A stretch of 64,000 bases of DNA from Pegethrix bostrychoides GSE-TBD4-15B. Its GTDB lineage: Bacteria; Cyanobacteriota; Cyanobacteriia; Elainellales; Elainellaceae. The number at the start of each line of letters is the position of its first letter. Positions within the stretch are counted from its first letter, which is position 1. Positions 8,129-16,254 of the stretch are shown here, piece by piece. Made by a program: the position numbers and the translations under genes. The stretch covers positions 85,692-149,691 of the forward strand of contig JAHHHV010000068.1 of the NCBI GenBank assembly GCA_019359155.1, read 5' to 3'. The notes beneath the pieces were generated by a model, which saw nothing but the letters and a program-made list of their open reading frames with translations, did not search any database and was not told the origin of the DNA.

Positions 8129-8641
8129 ATGGCTTCGCATACTCCCGCTTCGCTCAAAGCACTGCTGAATCAGCGCGGCTTCCGACTTACCCCCCAGCGC
8201 CAGACGATTTTGCATATTTTTCAGACCTTGCCGCAGGGCAACCACCTCAGCGCTGAAGAACTGCACAACATTTTGGTGGCGCAAGGCGAGCGGATCAGCC
8301 TTTCCACCGTTTACCGGACGCTGCATGTGATGGCTTTCATGGGAGTTCTGCGCGAGCTAGAGCTAGCCGAAGGCCACAAACACTACGAGCTAAACTCCCC
8401 CGACCCGCACCAGCATCACCATTTGGTCTGCGTCCAGTGCAACCGCACGCTGGAGTTTGAGAGCGATTTAATTGACCGGATTGGCACCAAGCAAGCCGAA
8501 GCCGAAGGCTATCACCTGCTCGACTGCCAACTCACCATCTATATTGTCTGTCCGGACGCGATGCAGCAAGGCTGGAGCCATAGCCTGCCGCGCGATTGGG
8601 TATGCAACCGCATGATGCAAATGCGGCCAGATCCCGAATAG
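8129..8641 (+). CDS. fur: Ferric uptake regulator, FurA type
   Basis: Iron-sensing DNA-binding repressor. The protein has the winged-helix region ('RGFRLTPQRQTILHIF', 'ISLSTVYRTLHVM'), the regulatory metal site ('GHKHYEL', 'HQHHHLVC') and one CxxC ('CVQC'), and follows cyanobacterial FurA closely up to 'YHLLDCQLTI'. Cyanobacterial FurA as I recall it then has a second CPxC and ends a few residues later. Here the second Cys of that motif is replaced ('CPDA') and a 26-residue tail with an extra Cys follows, giving 170 residues instead of about 150. Loss of one redox/structural CxxC may change its behaviour. It sits directly upstream of isiA, its classical target, with a Fur-box-like dyad in front. 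Confidence 0.93.
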   Translation: MASHTPASLKALLNQRGFRLTPQRQTILHIFQTLPQGNHLSAEELHNILVAQGERISLSTVYRTLHVMAFMGVLRELELAEGHKHYELNSPDPHQHHHLVCVQCNRTLEFESDLIDRIGTKQAEAEGYHLLDCQLTIYIVCPDAMQQGWSHSLPRDWVCNRMMQMRPDPE

Positions 8642-8726
8642 CCCACCGCCCTGCGCCTAATCGCCCCAGCGATCAGATCACGGCGCAGATCACGGCGCAA
8701 ATCACGCAAAACTTTACCCGAAACTT

Positions 8727-8746
8727 AATGCTATTAATTCTCAATT
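8727..8746. promoter_or_regulatory. Candidate degenerate Fur site in the isiA promoter region
   Basis: aatgctattaattctcaatt is an AT-rich, loosely dyadic stretch about 155 bp upstream of isiA. It matches the Fur consensus only partly and is proposed mainly because isiA is a known Fur target. Confidence 0.25.
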
Positions 8747-8766
8747 GTTGATTTTCCTGCTAAGCT

Positions 8767-8780
8767 AAGCTTGCAAGCTT
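8767..8780. promoter_or_regulatory. Perfect 14-bp palindrome upstream of isiA
   Basis: aagcttgcaagctt is fully self-complementary and lies about 120 bp upstream of the isiA start codon. It may be an operator or part of the leader RNA; no regulator is known to me for this sequence. Confidence 0.4.
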
Positions 8781-8898
8781 CTAGAGAGGCTTTGCCAAGT
8801 TATCTCGATAGATTGTCAACAAGATTTCGGCGCTGCTCAGGCGCAGGTTTTGTAGCGCTATCGTTTCGGCTCGCTGTGTTTTTAAGGAGAATTTTTTG

Positions 8899-9921
8899 AT
8901 GCAAACCTATGCGAATTCAACGGTGAATTATGACTGGTGGGCAGGTAACGCTCGATTTACCAAGCTTTCCGGGCTGTTTATTTCAGCGCATGTGGCTCAA
9001 GCTGCCCTCATTACCTTTTGGGCGGGCGCATTCACGCTGTTTGAGCTGTCGCGGTTTGACCCCAGCCTACCCATGGGCGAACAGGGGCTAATTTTACTGC
9101 CGCATCTGGCGACATTGGGCTTGGGCATTGGTCAAGGCGGTGCGGTCGTGGATACCTACCCCATGTTCGTCGTCGGCGTGGTGCATTTGATCTCCTCAGC
9201 CGTACTGGGTGCTGGAGCGCTGTTTCACACTTTCAAGGCTCCCGAAGATCTGAGTCAGGCGACTGGGCAAGCGCGCAAGTTTCACTTCCAGTGGGGCGAT
9301 CCGAAGCAACTCGGCCTGATTTTGGGACATCATCTGCTGTTTTTGGGCGCAGGGGCGCTGCTGCTGGTCTTCTGGGCTGGCAGTCACGGCCTTTACGATC
9401 CGGCAGTTGGCGCAGTCCGGGCTGTGACAAACCCCACGCTCGATCCGCTGGTGATCTACGGCTACCAGACGCATTTTGCTAGCGTCGACAATCTGGAAGA
9501 TATCATTGGCGGCCATGTTTACGTTGGGGTGATGCTAATTGGCGGCGGCATCTGGCATATTCTGGTACCGCCACTGGGCTGGGCGAAGAAAGTGCTGGAC
9601 TTTTCGGGTGAGGCGATTTTGTCTTATTCGCTGGGCGGGATTGCGCTAGCGGGCTTTGTAGCGGCTTATTTTTGCGCGGTGAATACCTTCGCCTATCCAG
9701 TGGAGTTTTACGGTGCACCCCTGGAAGTTAAGCTTGGCATCGCGCCCTATTTTGCCGACACGGTCGAGCTACCGCTGGGCGCTCACAGCTCGCGGGCTTG
9801 GTTAGCGAACGCTCACTTTTTCTTGGCGTTCTTCTTCCTGCAAGGCCACCTCTGGCACGCACTCAGAGCGATGGGGTTTGACTTCCGTCGGGTCGAGAAA
9901 GCGCTGGCTAGCGAATCGTAG
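8899..9921 (+). CDS. isiA: Iron-stress-induced chlorophyll-binding protein IsiA (CP43')
   Basis: Chlorophyll a antenna of the six-helix CP43/IsiA/Pcb family that forms rings around photosystem I under iron limitation. At 340 residues it has the usual IsiA length and lacks the large lumenal loop of true CP43. CP43-like landmarks are clear ('[14 protein letters not shown]', '[13 protein letters not shown]', '[15 protein letters not shown]') and the ending '[14 protein letters not shown]' is typical of IsiA. Several His residues in the helices are likely chlorophyll ligands. The start is ATG 8899 with a good AAGGAG 9 bp upstream; a TTG one codon earlier is less likely. It is followed by isiB and preceded by fur, so iron control through Fur is expected. 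Confidence 0.96.
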   Translation: MQTYANSTVNYDWWAGNARFTKLSGLFISAHVAQAALITFWAGAFTLFELSRFDPSLPMGEQGLILLPHLATLGLGIGQGGAVVDTYPMFVVGVVHLISSAVLGAGALFHTFKAPEDLSQATGQARKFHFQWGDPKQLGLILGHHLLFLGAGALLLVFWAGSHGLYDPAVGAVRAVTNPTLDPLVIYGYQTHFASVDNLEDIIGGHVYVGVMLIGGGIWHILVPPLGWAKKVLDFSGEAILSYSLGGIALAGFVAAYFCAVNTFAYPVEFYGAPLEVKLGIAPYFADTVELPLGAHSSRAWLANAHFFLAFFFLQGHLWHALRAMGFDFRRVEKALASES

Positions 9922-10002
9922 GAATAAGCCGCTGGAGCAGGTCGGTCACATCACTCTGCTCCAGCAGGTGAGAATGAGCCTGAGAACTATAAGGAGAATG
10001 AA

Positions 10003-10512
10003 ATGGCAAGAATTGGCTTATTTTATGGCACCCAAACTGGCAACACACAGTCTGCCGCAGAGGATATTCAAAAGGCATTTGGCGGCAGCCTCGTTGAAAT
10101 TCATGATATTTCGGGTGCAGAGCTCGATGAACTAGCAGCCTATGACTGCCTGATTATTGGTTGCCCAACCTGGAACGTGGGTGAACTGCAAGCCGACTGG
10201 GATGGACTCTACGAAGATCTCGACAGCGTAGATTTTTCGGGTAAGAAAGTGGCCTACTTTGGCATAGGCGATCAGGTGGGCTATGCCGATAACTTTCAGG
10301 ACGCGATGGGAATCTTAGAAGAGAGAATCTCAGAGTTGGGCGGTGTGACTGTAGGCTATTGGCCTGTAGAGAGCTATGACTTTTCGGAGTCTAAGGCCGT
10401 CAAAGACGGTAAGTTTGTCGGCTTGGCGCTAGATGAAGATAATCAGTCAGAGCTGACCTCTAGCCGCATTCAGCAATGGGTGGCACAGCTCAAATCAGAA
10501 TTTGGCGTTTAG
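10003..10512 (+). CDS. isiB: Long-chain flavodoxin
   Basis: FMN-dependent electron carrier that replaces ferredoxin after photosystem I when iron is scarce. The phosphate-binding loop 'GTQTGNTQ' is at residues 10-17. The flanking aromatic residues of the FMN site are visible in 'CPTWNVGELQADW' and 'GDQVGYADNF', and 169 residues with the inserted 20-residue loop marks the long-chain type. The start has a clear 'aaggag' ribosome site. It lies 81 bp after isiA in the same direction, the classic isiAB operon, and a strong hairpin follows its stop. Confidence 0.97.
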   Translation: MARIGLFYGTQTGNTQSAAEDIQKAFGGSLVEIHDISGAELDELAAYDCLIIGCPTWNVGELQADWDGLYEDLDSVDFSGKKVAYFGIGDQVGYADNFQDAMGILEERISELGGVTVGYWPVESYDFSESKAVKDGKFVGLALDEDNQSELTSSRIQQWVAQLKSEFGV

Positions 10513-10523
10513 GTACTTTGTCC

Positions 10524-10559
10524 ATACTCAGGAGGTTAACGCTCCGGCCTTCTGAGTAT
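10524..10559 (+). terminator. Strong hairpin after isiB
   Basis: Positions 10524-10535 and 10548-10559 form a 12-bp stem with a single G-U pair and a 12-nt loop, followed by a moderately T-rich stretch. It could end most isiAB transcripts while letting some read on into the hydrolase gene. Confidence 0.65.
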
Positions 10560-10603
10560 TCTGTCTTTACTCTCATAGTTATTATTAAAGTTGTTTTATT
10601 ACC

Positions 10604-11356
10604 ATGCAAGATCCCGACTCAGGCTCATATCTAGTCCTCTCACTAAACGTTAGTCCCAGTTTGCGTCGGCTCGATCAGCCCTTGCTGAAGCTGTTGTCGC
10701 AGACTCATAGCGTCTCACAGTGGGAATATCACCAGACTGAAGACGAACCCTGTTCGCTGACGGTAGCGCTCGTGCTGCTCCATGACTATCTCAAAAGCTG
10801 TCCGCGCCCCGTTCACCTAATCGGTCATGGCACAGGCGGACTATTGGGACTGCTCTATGCGCGTCAGCATCCAAAGCGGGTCAAATCTCTGGCGCTGCTG
10901 TCGGTGGGAATCCATCCGGCAGTAGACTGGCAGGCGCATTATTACGTGCAGCGGCAGATGCTTTCTTGCAGTCGTGAGGCAATTTTGGCACAGATGGCGC
11001 AGCATTTGTTCAAGTCACCTGCCGCTCTGCCCATCCCAATGTTTCGGCGAATTCAAATGCTGGAGCGAGATATAGAAAATTCGCTCTCACCGCATTCGCT
11101 GTTTCGGCGGCATTGCCTGCCCTCTGGCAATATCAGCTCGCCGCTGATGGTCTGTGGTGGGGCAGAAGATATCGTTGTAGATCCCAATCAGCTCTGGGGC
11201 TGGCAGAAGCTGCTCAAGCCTGAAGATCGGATCTGGAGCTGTCCAGAGAGCGGCTATTTCTTCCACTTTTCGCACCCAGAGCTATTGGCCGCACAGCTAT
11301 CTGAGTTCTGGTCTAGCTGCGCTGTTCCGGCTCAGGCTTTGCTCCAATCTTCCTAG
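10604..11356 (+). CDS. Alpha/beta hydrolase-fold protein, IsiC-like
   Basis: A 250-residue alpha/beta hydrolase fold without signal peptide. The nucleophile elbow reads 'GHGTGG' (residues 74-79), where active family members have GxSxG; the Ser position (76) is Gly. The likely acid ('GGAEDIVVDPN') and His ('FHFSHPE') regions remain. Its position after isiB matches the third gene (isiC) reported in some isi operons, so iron-stress expression is expected, modulated by the hairpin in front. Substrate unknown. With the Ser absent it may bind rather than hydrolyse a ligand, unless a nearby residue substitutes. Confidence 0.8.
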   Translation: MQDPDSGSYLVLSLNVSPSLRRLDQPLLKLLSQTHSVSQWEYHQTEDEPCSLTVALVLLHDYLKSCPRPVHLIGHGTGGLLGLLYARQHPKRVKSLALLSVGIHPAVDWQAHYYVQRQMLSCSREAILAQMAQHLFKSPAALPIPMFRRIQMLERDIENSLSPHSLFRRHCLPSGNISSPLMVCGGAEDIVVDPNQLWGWQKLLKPEDRIWSCPESGYFFHFSHPELLAAQLSEFWSSCAVPAQALLQSS

Positions 11357-11368
11357 AATTTTAAATTT

Positions 11369-11734
11369 ATGATGGTTCACCCTCAGTTGGCTTCACTGCT
11401 GGCTCTACCAGCGGCTCTACCAGCGGTTCCACTCGTGGCTCAGCTCGTTCCAGCTCCCATCTTGGGAATCTGCGTTTGGGGGGCGCTGGCTTCGTTTATA
11501 TGCAGCCTTTGGGTGGCAATCAGAGAGGCCGCTGTCCAGCTCAAAAAGCTACATCAGGTGCCCTGCGACCAGTGCACTTATTTTACGGGTAGCTGCTATC
11601 TCAAATGTGCCGTCAATCCCAGCCTCGCCTTCACCGAAGCCGCCATTGACTGCCACGACTTTGTGCCTGCTTCTGAGCGGATTGCGGCCTGTAGCGCTTG
11701 CGCTCAGCCTTGTGCTCAACCCCACAAGCAGTGA
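11369..11734 (+). CDS. Small Cys-rich membrane protein in the isi gene cluster
   Basis: A 121-residue protein with one clear hydrophobic segment at about residues 22-50, followed by a Cys-rich part: 'PCDQCTYF', 'CYLKCAVNP', 'DCHDF' and a tail with three more Cys. The 'PCDxCxYF...LKCxVxP...DCxDF' pattern looks conserved in cyanobacteria from memory, but I know no function. Paired Cys could bind iron, zinc or an Fe-S cluster, which would suit the iron-stress context (inference). It starts 12 bp after the hydrolase gene, so the two are probably co-transcribed. The start could be either of two adjacent ATGs. Confidence 0.75.
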   Translation: MMVHPQLASLLALPAALPAVPLVAQLVPAPILGICVWGALASFICSLWVAIREAAVQLKKLHQVPCDQCTYFTGSCYLKCAVNPSLAFTEAAIDCHDFVPASERIAACSACAQPCAQPHKQ

Positions 11735-11761
11735 TGTTATTTCGTTCGGATGAATGCTGCT

Positions 11762-12076
11762 TCACATCTGCGCCGCCATCCAGTCGAGGTAAGGCTGCGA
11801 ACCTTGCAGGATGGGTAGGGTAATGATTTCGGGGGTTTCGTAGCTGTGCAGCTCGCGAATCTTGGCTTCTAGTTCAGCAAAGTGATCCAACCGAGTTTTG
11901 ATCACGAGCTGCCATTCAGCCTCGCGGCAGACCTCGCCACCCCAGGTATAGATTGAGCGAATCGGCAGCAGGCTGACGCAAGCCGCCAGACGTGCCGCAA
12001 TTAGCGCCTCAGCCAGTTGCTCCGCCTCCGCTTCCGAAGCCGCCGTCACCCAGACAACACCATAGGTTAGATCCAT
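11762..12076 (-). CDS. cutA: CutA1-type divalent cation tolerance protein
   Basis: Small trimeric protein of the CutA1 family, linked to copper tolerance though its exact role is unsettled. The family pattern is clear: 'GVVWVTAASEAEAEQLAEALI', 'LAACVSLLPIRSIYTWGGEV' and 'YETPEIITLPI' near the C-terminus. The ATG at 12076 gives 104 residues, the usual length; an in-frame start at 12127 would add 17 unrelated residues. Its start region faces the divergently transcribed membrane protein gene at 12116. Confidence 0.93.
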   Translation of the reverse strand: MDLTYGVVWVTAASEAEAEQLAEALIAARLAACVSLLPIRSIYTWGGEVCREAEWQLVIKTRLDHFAELEAKIRELHSYETPEIITLPILQGSQPYLDWMAAQM

Positions 12077-12115
12077 AAACCAGCCCCAAAGCTCTACTCT
12101 AGAGACGATAGAGCT

Positions 12116-12799
12116 TTGCGGAGTCAAACACCAGTGAGCATTTTCTGGATCTTGTGGCTGAGCCTGATTGGCTACGCTTTTTTCCTCGCCCCGCCCAACC
12201 AGCCCGATACCTTTGATCTCATCCAGCGGCTCTCGACGGGACAGTGGCAGGGCATCAATCCGCTGGTGGTGGCGCTATTTAACGTGATGGGCATCTGGCC
12301 GCTGATCTACAGCGCCCTGATCTATTTCGACGGACGCGGCCAGAAGGTACGGGCTTGGCCGTTTGCGGCGGTTTCGTTTGGCGTGGGTGCTTTTGCGCTG
12401 CTGCCCTATCTGGCGCTGCGTCAGCCCAATCCCAGCTTTACGGGCGACAAAAACCTGCTGCTCAAGTTCTGGGATTCGCGCTGGACGGGATTGGTTTTGG
12501 CAATTGGGGCAGGGGTGCTGCTGGTCTACGGTTTGAGTCAGGGTGACTGGAGCAACTTTATCCAGCAGTGGCGCAGCGATCGGTTTATTCACGTGATGAG
12601 CCTGGATTTCTGTCTGCTCTGCCTGCTGTTTCCCAGCCTGCTGAAAGACGATATGGCGCGACGCGGACTCCACAGCCAAAAGCTATTTTGGGCGGTCAGT
12701 CTTTTGCCCTTGCTGGGATCTGTCGCCTACCTGACGCTGCGCCCGCCGATTCAGGTTGAGAAATCAGAGTCCGCTCAAGCCGTGAGCCAGGTGAGCTAG
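12116..12799 (+). CDS. Conserved multi-pass membrane protein
   Basis: An integral membrane protein of about 220 residues with five to six predicted transmembrane helices (near residues 7-25, 48-68, 80-100, 120-140, 155-175, 190-208). It resembles a cyanobacterial/plastid family without assigned function; I cannot name a domain with confidence. The start is uncertain: TTG 12116 or GTG 12134, the latter giving 'MSIFWILWLSL'. Its stop codon directly abuts the stop of the convergent thrS gene, leaving no intergenic DNA. Confidence 0.75.
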   Translation: MRSQTPVSIFWILWLSLIGYAFFLAPPNQPDTFDLIQRLSTGQWQGINPLVVALFNVMGIWPLIYSALIYFDGRGQKVRAWPFAAVSFGVGAFALLPYLALRQPNPSFTGDKNLLLKFWDSRWTGLVLAIGAGVLLVYGLSQGDWSNFIQQWRSDRFIHVMSLDFCLLCLLFPSLLKDDMARRGLHSQKLFWAVSLLPLLGSVAYLTLRPPIQVEKSESAQAVSQVS

Positions 12800-14671
12800 T
12801 TAAAAATTGCCGTACTCAGCAATTGCCTGCTGCAAGCGCTGGTTGACTTCGGCCACAGGCAGACTGCCCAGCTCGCCTGCAGCGCGGGTGCGGATGCTGA
12901 GGCTCTGCGACTCGGCTTCCTTCATGCCCACCACCGCCATCACCGGAATTTTAGCCTTCTCGGCGTTGCGAATTAGCTTGCCCAGGCGCTCGCCGCTCAA
13001 GTCGAGTTCGGCGCGGATGCCTGCGGTCTGCATTTGCAGCACCACCTCGCGGCAGAAGGGCAGCACTTCTTCGGTGACGGGCAGCAGCCGAATCTGAGTG
13101 GGAGCCAGCCAGATTGGGAAATCGCCCGCATATTCTTCAATCAAGATGCCAATTAGCCGCTCCAGCGAGCCAAACGGAGCGCGGTGAATCATCACCGGAC
13201 GCTGACGGCTGCCGTCTTCGGCCACATATTCCAGGTCGAAGCGCTCTGGCAGATTGTAGTCTACCTGCGCTGTACCCAGCTGCCATTCGCGGTCGAGCGC
13301 GTCCTGGAAGATAAAATCTAGCTTGGGGCCATAGAAAGCCGCCTCGCCAATCCCCTCAAAGTGGCTCATCTCCAGCGTTTCAACTGCACGTCGGATTGCG
13401 CCTTCCGCCTTGTCCCAGGCTTCATCTGAGCCAATGTATTTATCTAGCTTGGGGTCACGGAAGCTGAGCCGCGCCCGGAAGTCCTTGAGCTGCAAGCTTT
13501 TGAAAACCGAGAGTGTCAGGTCTACAACTTTTAAAAACTCATCGTCTAGCTGTTCGGGTGTGACAAACAGGTGCGAGTCGTCCACCGTAAAGCCGCGCAC
13601 GCGAGTCAGACCGCCCAGCTCGCCCGACTGCTCATAGCGATAGACCGTACCAAACTCAGCCAGCCGCATCGGCAGCTCCCGGTACGACCGCAGCTCGCTT
13701 TTGTAGATCTGAATATGAAACGGACAGTTCATCGGCTTCATCACAAAGCCCTGCTCCTGCTGCCGCGACTCCTCATCGTCGGCCATCATCGGGAACATAT
13801 CCTCTTTGTATTTCTGCCAGTGCCCCGAAATCTTAAACAGATCCACCTTGGCAATATGCGGCGTGACGACGGGCAGATAGCCGCGCTTCACCTGCTCCCG
13901 CTTCAGGAATTCCTCAAGCTGCGAGCGCAGCAGTGTCCCTTTAGGAGTCCAGAGCGGCAGACCCGGCCCGACCGAATCGGCAAAGATAAACAGCCCCAGC
14001 TCTTTGCCCAGCTTGCGGTGGTCGCGTCTCAAAGCCTCTTCCTTGCGGCGCTTGTACTCCGCGAGCTGCTTAGGGGTTTCCCAGGCCGTGCCGTAGATCC
14101 GCTGTAGCTGGGCTTTGGTTTCGTCGCCGCGCCAGTAGGCTCCAGCCACAGTTTCTAGCTCGATTGCGTCGGGGTTGAGTTCGGCGGTGCTCTCCAAATG
14201 CGGCCCCGCGCAGAGATCCCACCACTGCTCGCCGAGGTGATAAATCGTGATTGGCTCAGTTTTGATATCGGCCAGAATTTCTAGCTTATAGGGTTCGTTG
14301 AGCTGAGTGATCCGGCGTTCGGCCTCGGCTCGGCTCACCTCCTCGCGGATCACGGGCAGCTTGCGATTGATGATTTTGATCATCTCTTTTTTGATCGCCT
14401 TCAGGTCTTTTTCGGTGAAGGGATCAGGGCTGTCAAAGTCGTAGTAGAAGCCATTTTCAATCCAGGGGCCAATCGTCACCTGCGCTTTGGGAAACAGCTT
14501 CTGCACGGCCATTGCCATCACGTGAGAGGCTGTATGGCGAATCTTTTTCAGCACTTCCGATTCGCTCGTGCGCGGCAGGTAGATTTTTTCGGGCTGTTCT
14601 GCGGGCTGTTCTGCGGGCTGTCCTGCTAGCTGTTCTGAGGGCGCATCAGGCTGAACGGCATCTGGCTTCAT
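12800..14671 (-). CDS. thrS: Threonyl-tRNA synthetase
   Basis: Class II aminoacyl-tRNA synthetase charging tRNA-Thr. The editing/SAD region is at about residues 45-215 ('HTASHVMAMAVQKLFP', and 'CAGPH' with zinc-type residues). The catalytic core has motif 2-like 'RYEQSGELGGLTRVRGFTVDD' and motif 3 'HRAPFGSLER', followed by the anticodon-binding domain. The N-terminal TGS domain of E. coli ThrRS is absent, as in other cyanobacteria. Residues 12-28 instead hold a repeat of Ala-Glu-Gln-Pro units encoded by a short tandem DNA repeat (14589-14630), probably a flexible tail. Confidence 0.97.
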   Translation of the reverse strand: MKPDAVQPDAPSEQLAGQPAEQPAEQPEKIYLPRTSESEVLKKIRHTASHVMAMAVQKLFPKAQVTIGPWIENGFYYDFDSPDPFTEKDLKAIKKEMIKIINRKLPVIREEVSRAEAERRITQLNEPYKLEILADIKTEPITIYHLGEQWWDLCAGPHLESTAELNPDAIELETVAGAYWRGDETKAQLQRIYGTAWETPKQLAEYKRRKEEALRRDHRKLGKELGLFIFADSVGPGLPLWTPKGTLLRSQLEEFLKREQVKRGYLPVVTPHIAKVDLFKISGHWQKYKEDMFPMMADDEESRQQEQGFVMKPMNCPFHIQIYKSELRSYRELPMRLAEFGTVYRYEQSGELGGLTRVRGFTVDDSHLFVTPEQLDDEFLKVVDLTLSVFKSLQLKDFRARLSFRDPKLDKYIGSDEAWDKAEGAIRRAVETLEMSHFEGIGEAAFYGPKLDFIFQDALDREWQLGTAQVDYNLPERFDLEYVAEDGSRQRPVMIHRAPFGSLERLIGILIEEYAGDFPIWLAPTQIRLLPVTEEVLPFCREVVLQMQTAGIRAELDLSGERLGKLIRNAEKAKIPVMAVVGMKEAESQSLSIRTRAAGELGSLPVAEVNQRLQQAIAEYGNF

Positions 14672-14794
14672 GAGTCAATCAACGGCAAAGGTCTTGTCTA
14701 TATATCTTATCGAGCCATGCAGCAGGTTGAGCGGGAAGATTTTGAGCAAAGGGATGGCTGAACCAAGCCCGCCCGCCCGATTCATAACGTCGAT

Positions 14795-14841
14795 TCTTAA
14801 CGTTACAATAAGTAATTGTTACAAAACGTAAATCACGTTAA
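14795..14841. promoter_or_regulatory. Nested dyad and direct-repeat cluster upstream of the DUF2605 gene
   Basis: CTTAACGT at 14795-14802 and ACGTTAAG at 14834-14841 form a perfect 8-bp inverted repeat. Between them GTTACAAT (14801) and GTTACAAA (14817) form a direct repeat resembling HLR1 half-sites but 16 rather than 10 bp apart. The cluster ends 56 bp before the start codon at 14898. Confidence 0.4.
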
Positions 14842-14897
14842 GCTTGAAGGGTCTCTCAGCTCATAAAGCTCACTCACACCAAGCTTGTAGATTTACA

Positions 14898-15260
14898 ATG
14901 TTTACTCCCGGTTCAAATTTACCAGAGCCTGATTTTCTTAAGACGTTACTCCAGCCGCTGCTTGAAGATTTTCAGTATTGGTTTGGTCGTTCGCAGAAGC
15001 TGTTGGAAAGCCATCAGATCGACTTCCTCAGCCCGGAGCAGCAGTCATCTCTGCTGACGAGAGTGCAGCAGGCACAGCAGGAAGTGAGTACGACTCAGCT
15101 GTTGTTCAATGCAATGGACGGGCAGGCCGGGATTGAGACTGCGGTGCTGGTACCCTGGCATCAGCTCGTCACTGAATGCTGGCAGGTGGGCATGAAGTTT
15201 CGGATGGAGCATCCAGAGCTAGCGGCTTTGGAGCAGACCGCAGAGTTGGAGGAGACATAG
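14898..15260 (+). CDS. DUF2605 family cyanobacterial protein
   Basis: A 120-residue soluble, mostly helical protein of the cyanobacteria-specific DUF2605 family as I recall it. Recognisable parts are 'LLQPLLEDFQYWFGRS' near residue 18 and 'WHQLVTECWQVGMKFR' near residue 90. Function is unknown. ATG 14898 is chosen because the conserved part begins directly after it; an upstream in-frame start at 14844 would add 18 unlikely residues. It precedes a DUF2973 gene, a pairing I believe recurs in cyanobacteria and suggests a shared process. Confidence 0.8.
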   Translation: MFTPGSNLPEPDFLKTLLQPLLEDFQYWFGRSQKLLESHQIDFLSPEQQSSLLTRVQQAQQEVSTTQLLFNAMDGQAGIETAVLVPWHQLVTECWQVGMKFRMEHPELAALEQTAELEET

Positions 15261-15495
15261 CGTAACAAGAGATTTAAACTTTAAGAATTTGTTGCAAACC
15301 GACCCAGAACTGCTATCTGGTCTGAGAATAGGTAGACTAAGATCAGTTGAACAAAGTTTATTGTTTCGCTGTTTTTACCTTTCGCGGCTTTTACCGTTTG
15401 CGGCTTTGGCTCACGGGCTTTGCCTGTAGGCTACGGCGTTCAAAGGTTGGTTTCCATCAGTTCAGCTCGCAGGCTGTCGGTCACCAGGAGATATT

Positions 15496-15831
15496 ATGCT
15501 GCATTTGCTTTATATTCTTGCTTTCACAACGTTGGCTTTTTTGGCGGTCAGTAACCTGATCCGCAACATGATGACGCTAGGCTCAGAGTCGCAGCGGTTC
15601 TATGGCAACCGGGGGCAGTTTACGCCCAATGCCGCATCTGGAGAGCGCGCACTCACATCGCAGCGGCTGCGCTCAGTGCCGCATCCGGAGCTGCTTGACA
15701 ATCAGGGCAATGTGGTCAACGAACCTTTTCTAGTCATGCGCTCTATGACGGTTGAAGATGCGCGCGACCGCCTAGATGCTCTCTACGATGCCTCGCCCAG
15801 CGTTGCAGACGACACCCGCAGCGACCTATAG
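15496..15831 (+). CDS. DUF2973 family small membrane protein
   Basis: A 111-residue protein with one N-terminal transmembrane helix ('LLYILAFTTLAFLAV') and a cytoplasmic or lumenal tail ending in 'VMRSMTVEDARDRLDALYDASP', characteristic of the cyanobacterial DUF2973 family. A good 'ggaga' ribosome site sits 8 bp before the ATG. It follows the DUF2605 gene by 235 bp in the same direction. No function is known; the pairing and membrane anchor suggest a membrane-linked partner for the DUF2605 protein (inference). Confidence 0.85.
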   Translation: MLHLLYILAFTTLAFLAVSNLIRNMMTLGSESQRFYGNRGQFTPNAASGERALTSQRLRSVPHPELLDNQGNVVNEPFLVMRSMTVEDARDRLDALYDASPSVADDTRSDL

Positions 15832-15947
15832 TTGGGCGGTTTAGCGTGGCAGTACAGAAATGTGATGCTCCGCCGGACTGTCGCTGTTAGATTAGCTGTT
15901 AGATTAAAAGATCAATAGAGAAATTGCGCGCGGGCAATCTGGATCGG

Positions 15948-16090
15948 AACGTTTTAGCAGACCTGACTCAATCCGGTCAAATGGCTTTAGCCCGCCTGGC
16001 TTTGCCGCAGGCGAGTCGGTCAAATTCGGCTCTAGGTTAGGGCTAGGATCTGCTGTTGCCTGAATTGGCTCAGAGCCTAGGGCTAAAACG
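15948..16090. other. Structured intergenic region between the DUF2973 and DUF1003 genes
   Basis: The 423-bp gap 15832-16254 has no convincing gene. An outer inverted repeat pairs cgttttagc (15950-15958) with gctaaaacg (16082-16090), extended imperfectly by ctgactcaat and attggctcag. Inside it a 6-bp stem is formed by cgcctg/caggcg near 15996-16015. The whole could fold as a branched RNA or be the relic of a small inverted-repeat element. Confidence 0.4.
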
Positions 16091-16254
16091 CTAGCTTAAG
16101 TTCGCGACTGGCTCGGTGCAGGGGCACTGGGGTTCATAATTCTGCTGGTGGCTGACACCGTTAACCCGGCTAAATGGTGATTGGCTCATCGCTACATCTG
16201 TTGACCTGACACCACTTTACGCCATTTGTTTCACATTTTTTCACGGTTGGCTCT

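Noticed and set aside
8899..9921. Considered calling this gene psbC (CP43) because of long CP43-like stretches
   Set aside because: It lacks the large lumenal loop, is 340 residues, ends like IsiA and is followed by flavodoxin, so IsiA is the better call.
13571..14107. A 178-codon plus-strand open frame inside thrS
   Set aside because: Antisense shadow of a fully conserved thrS coding region; Leu/Arg/Gln-rich with no domain.
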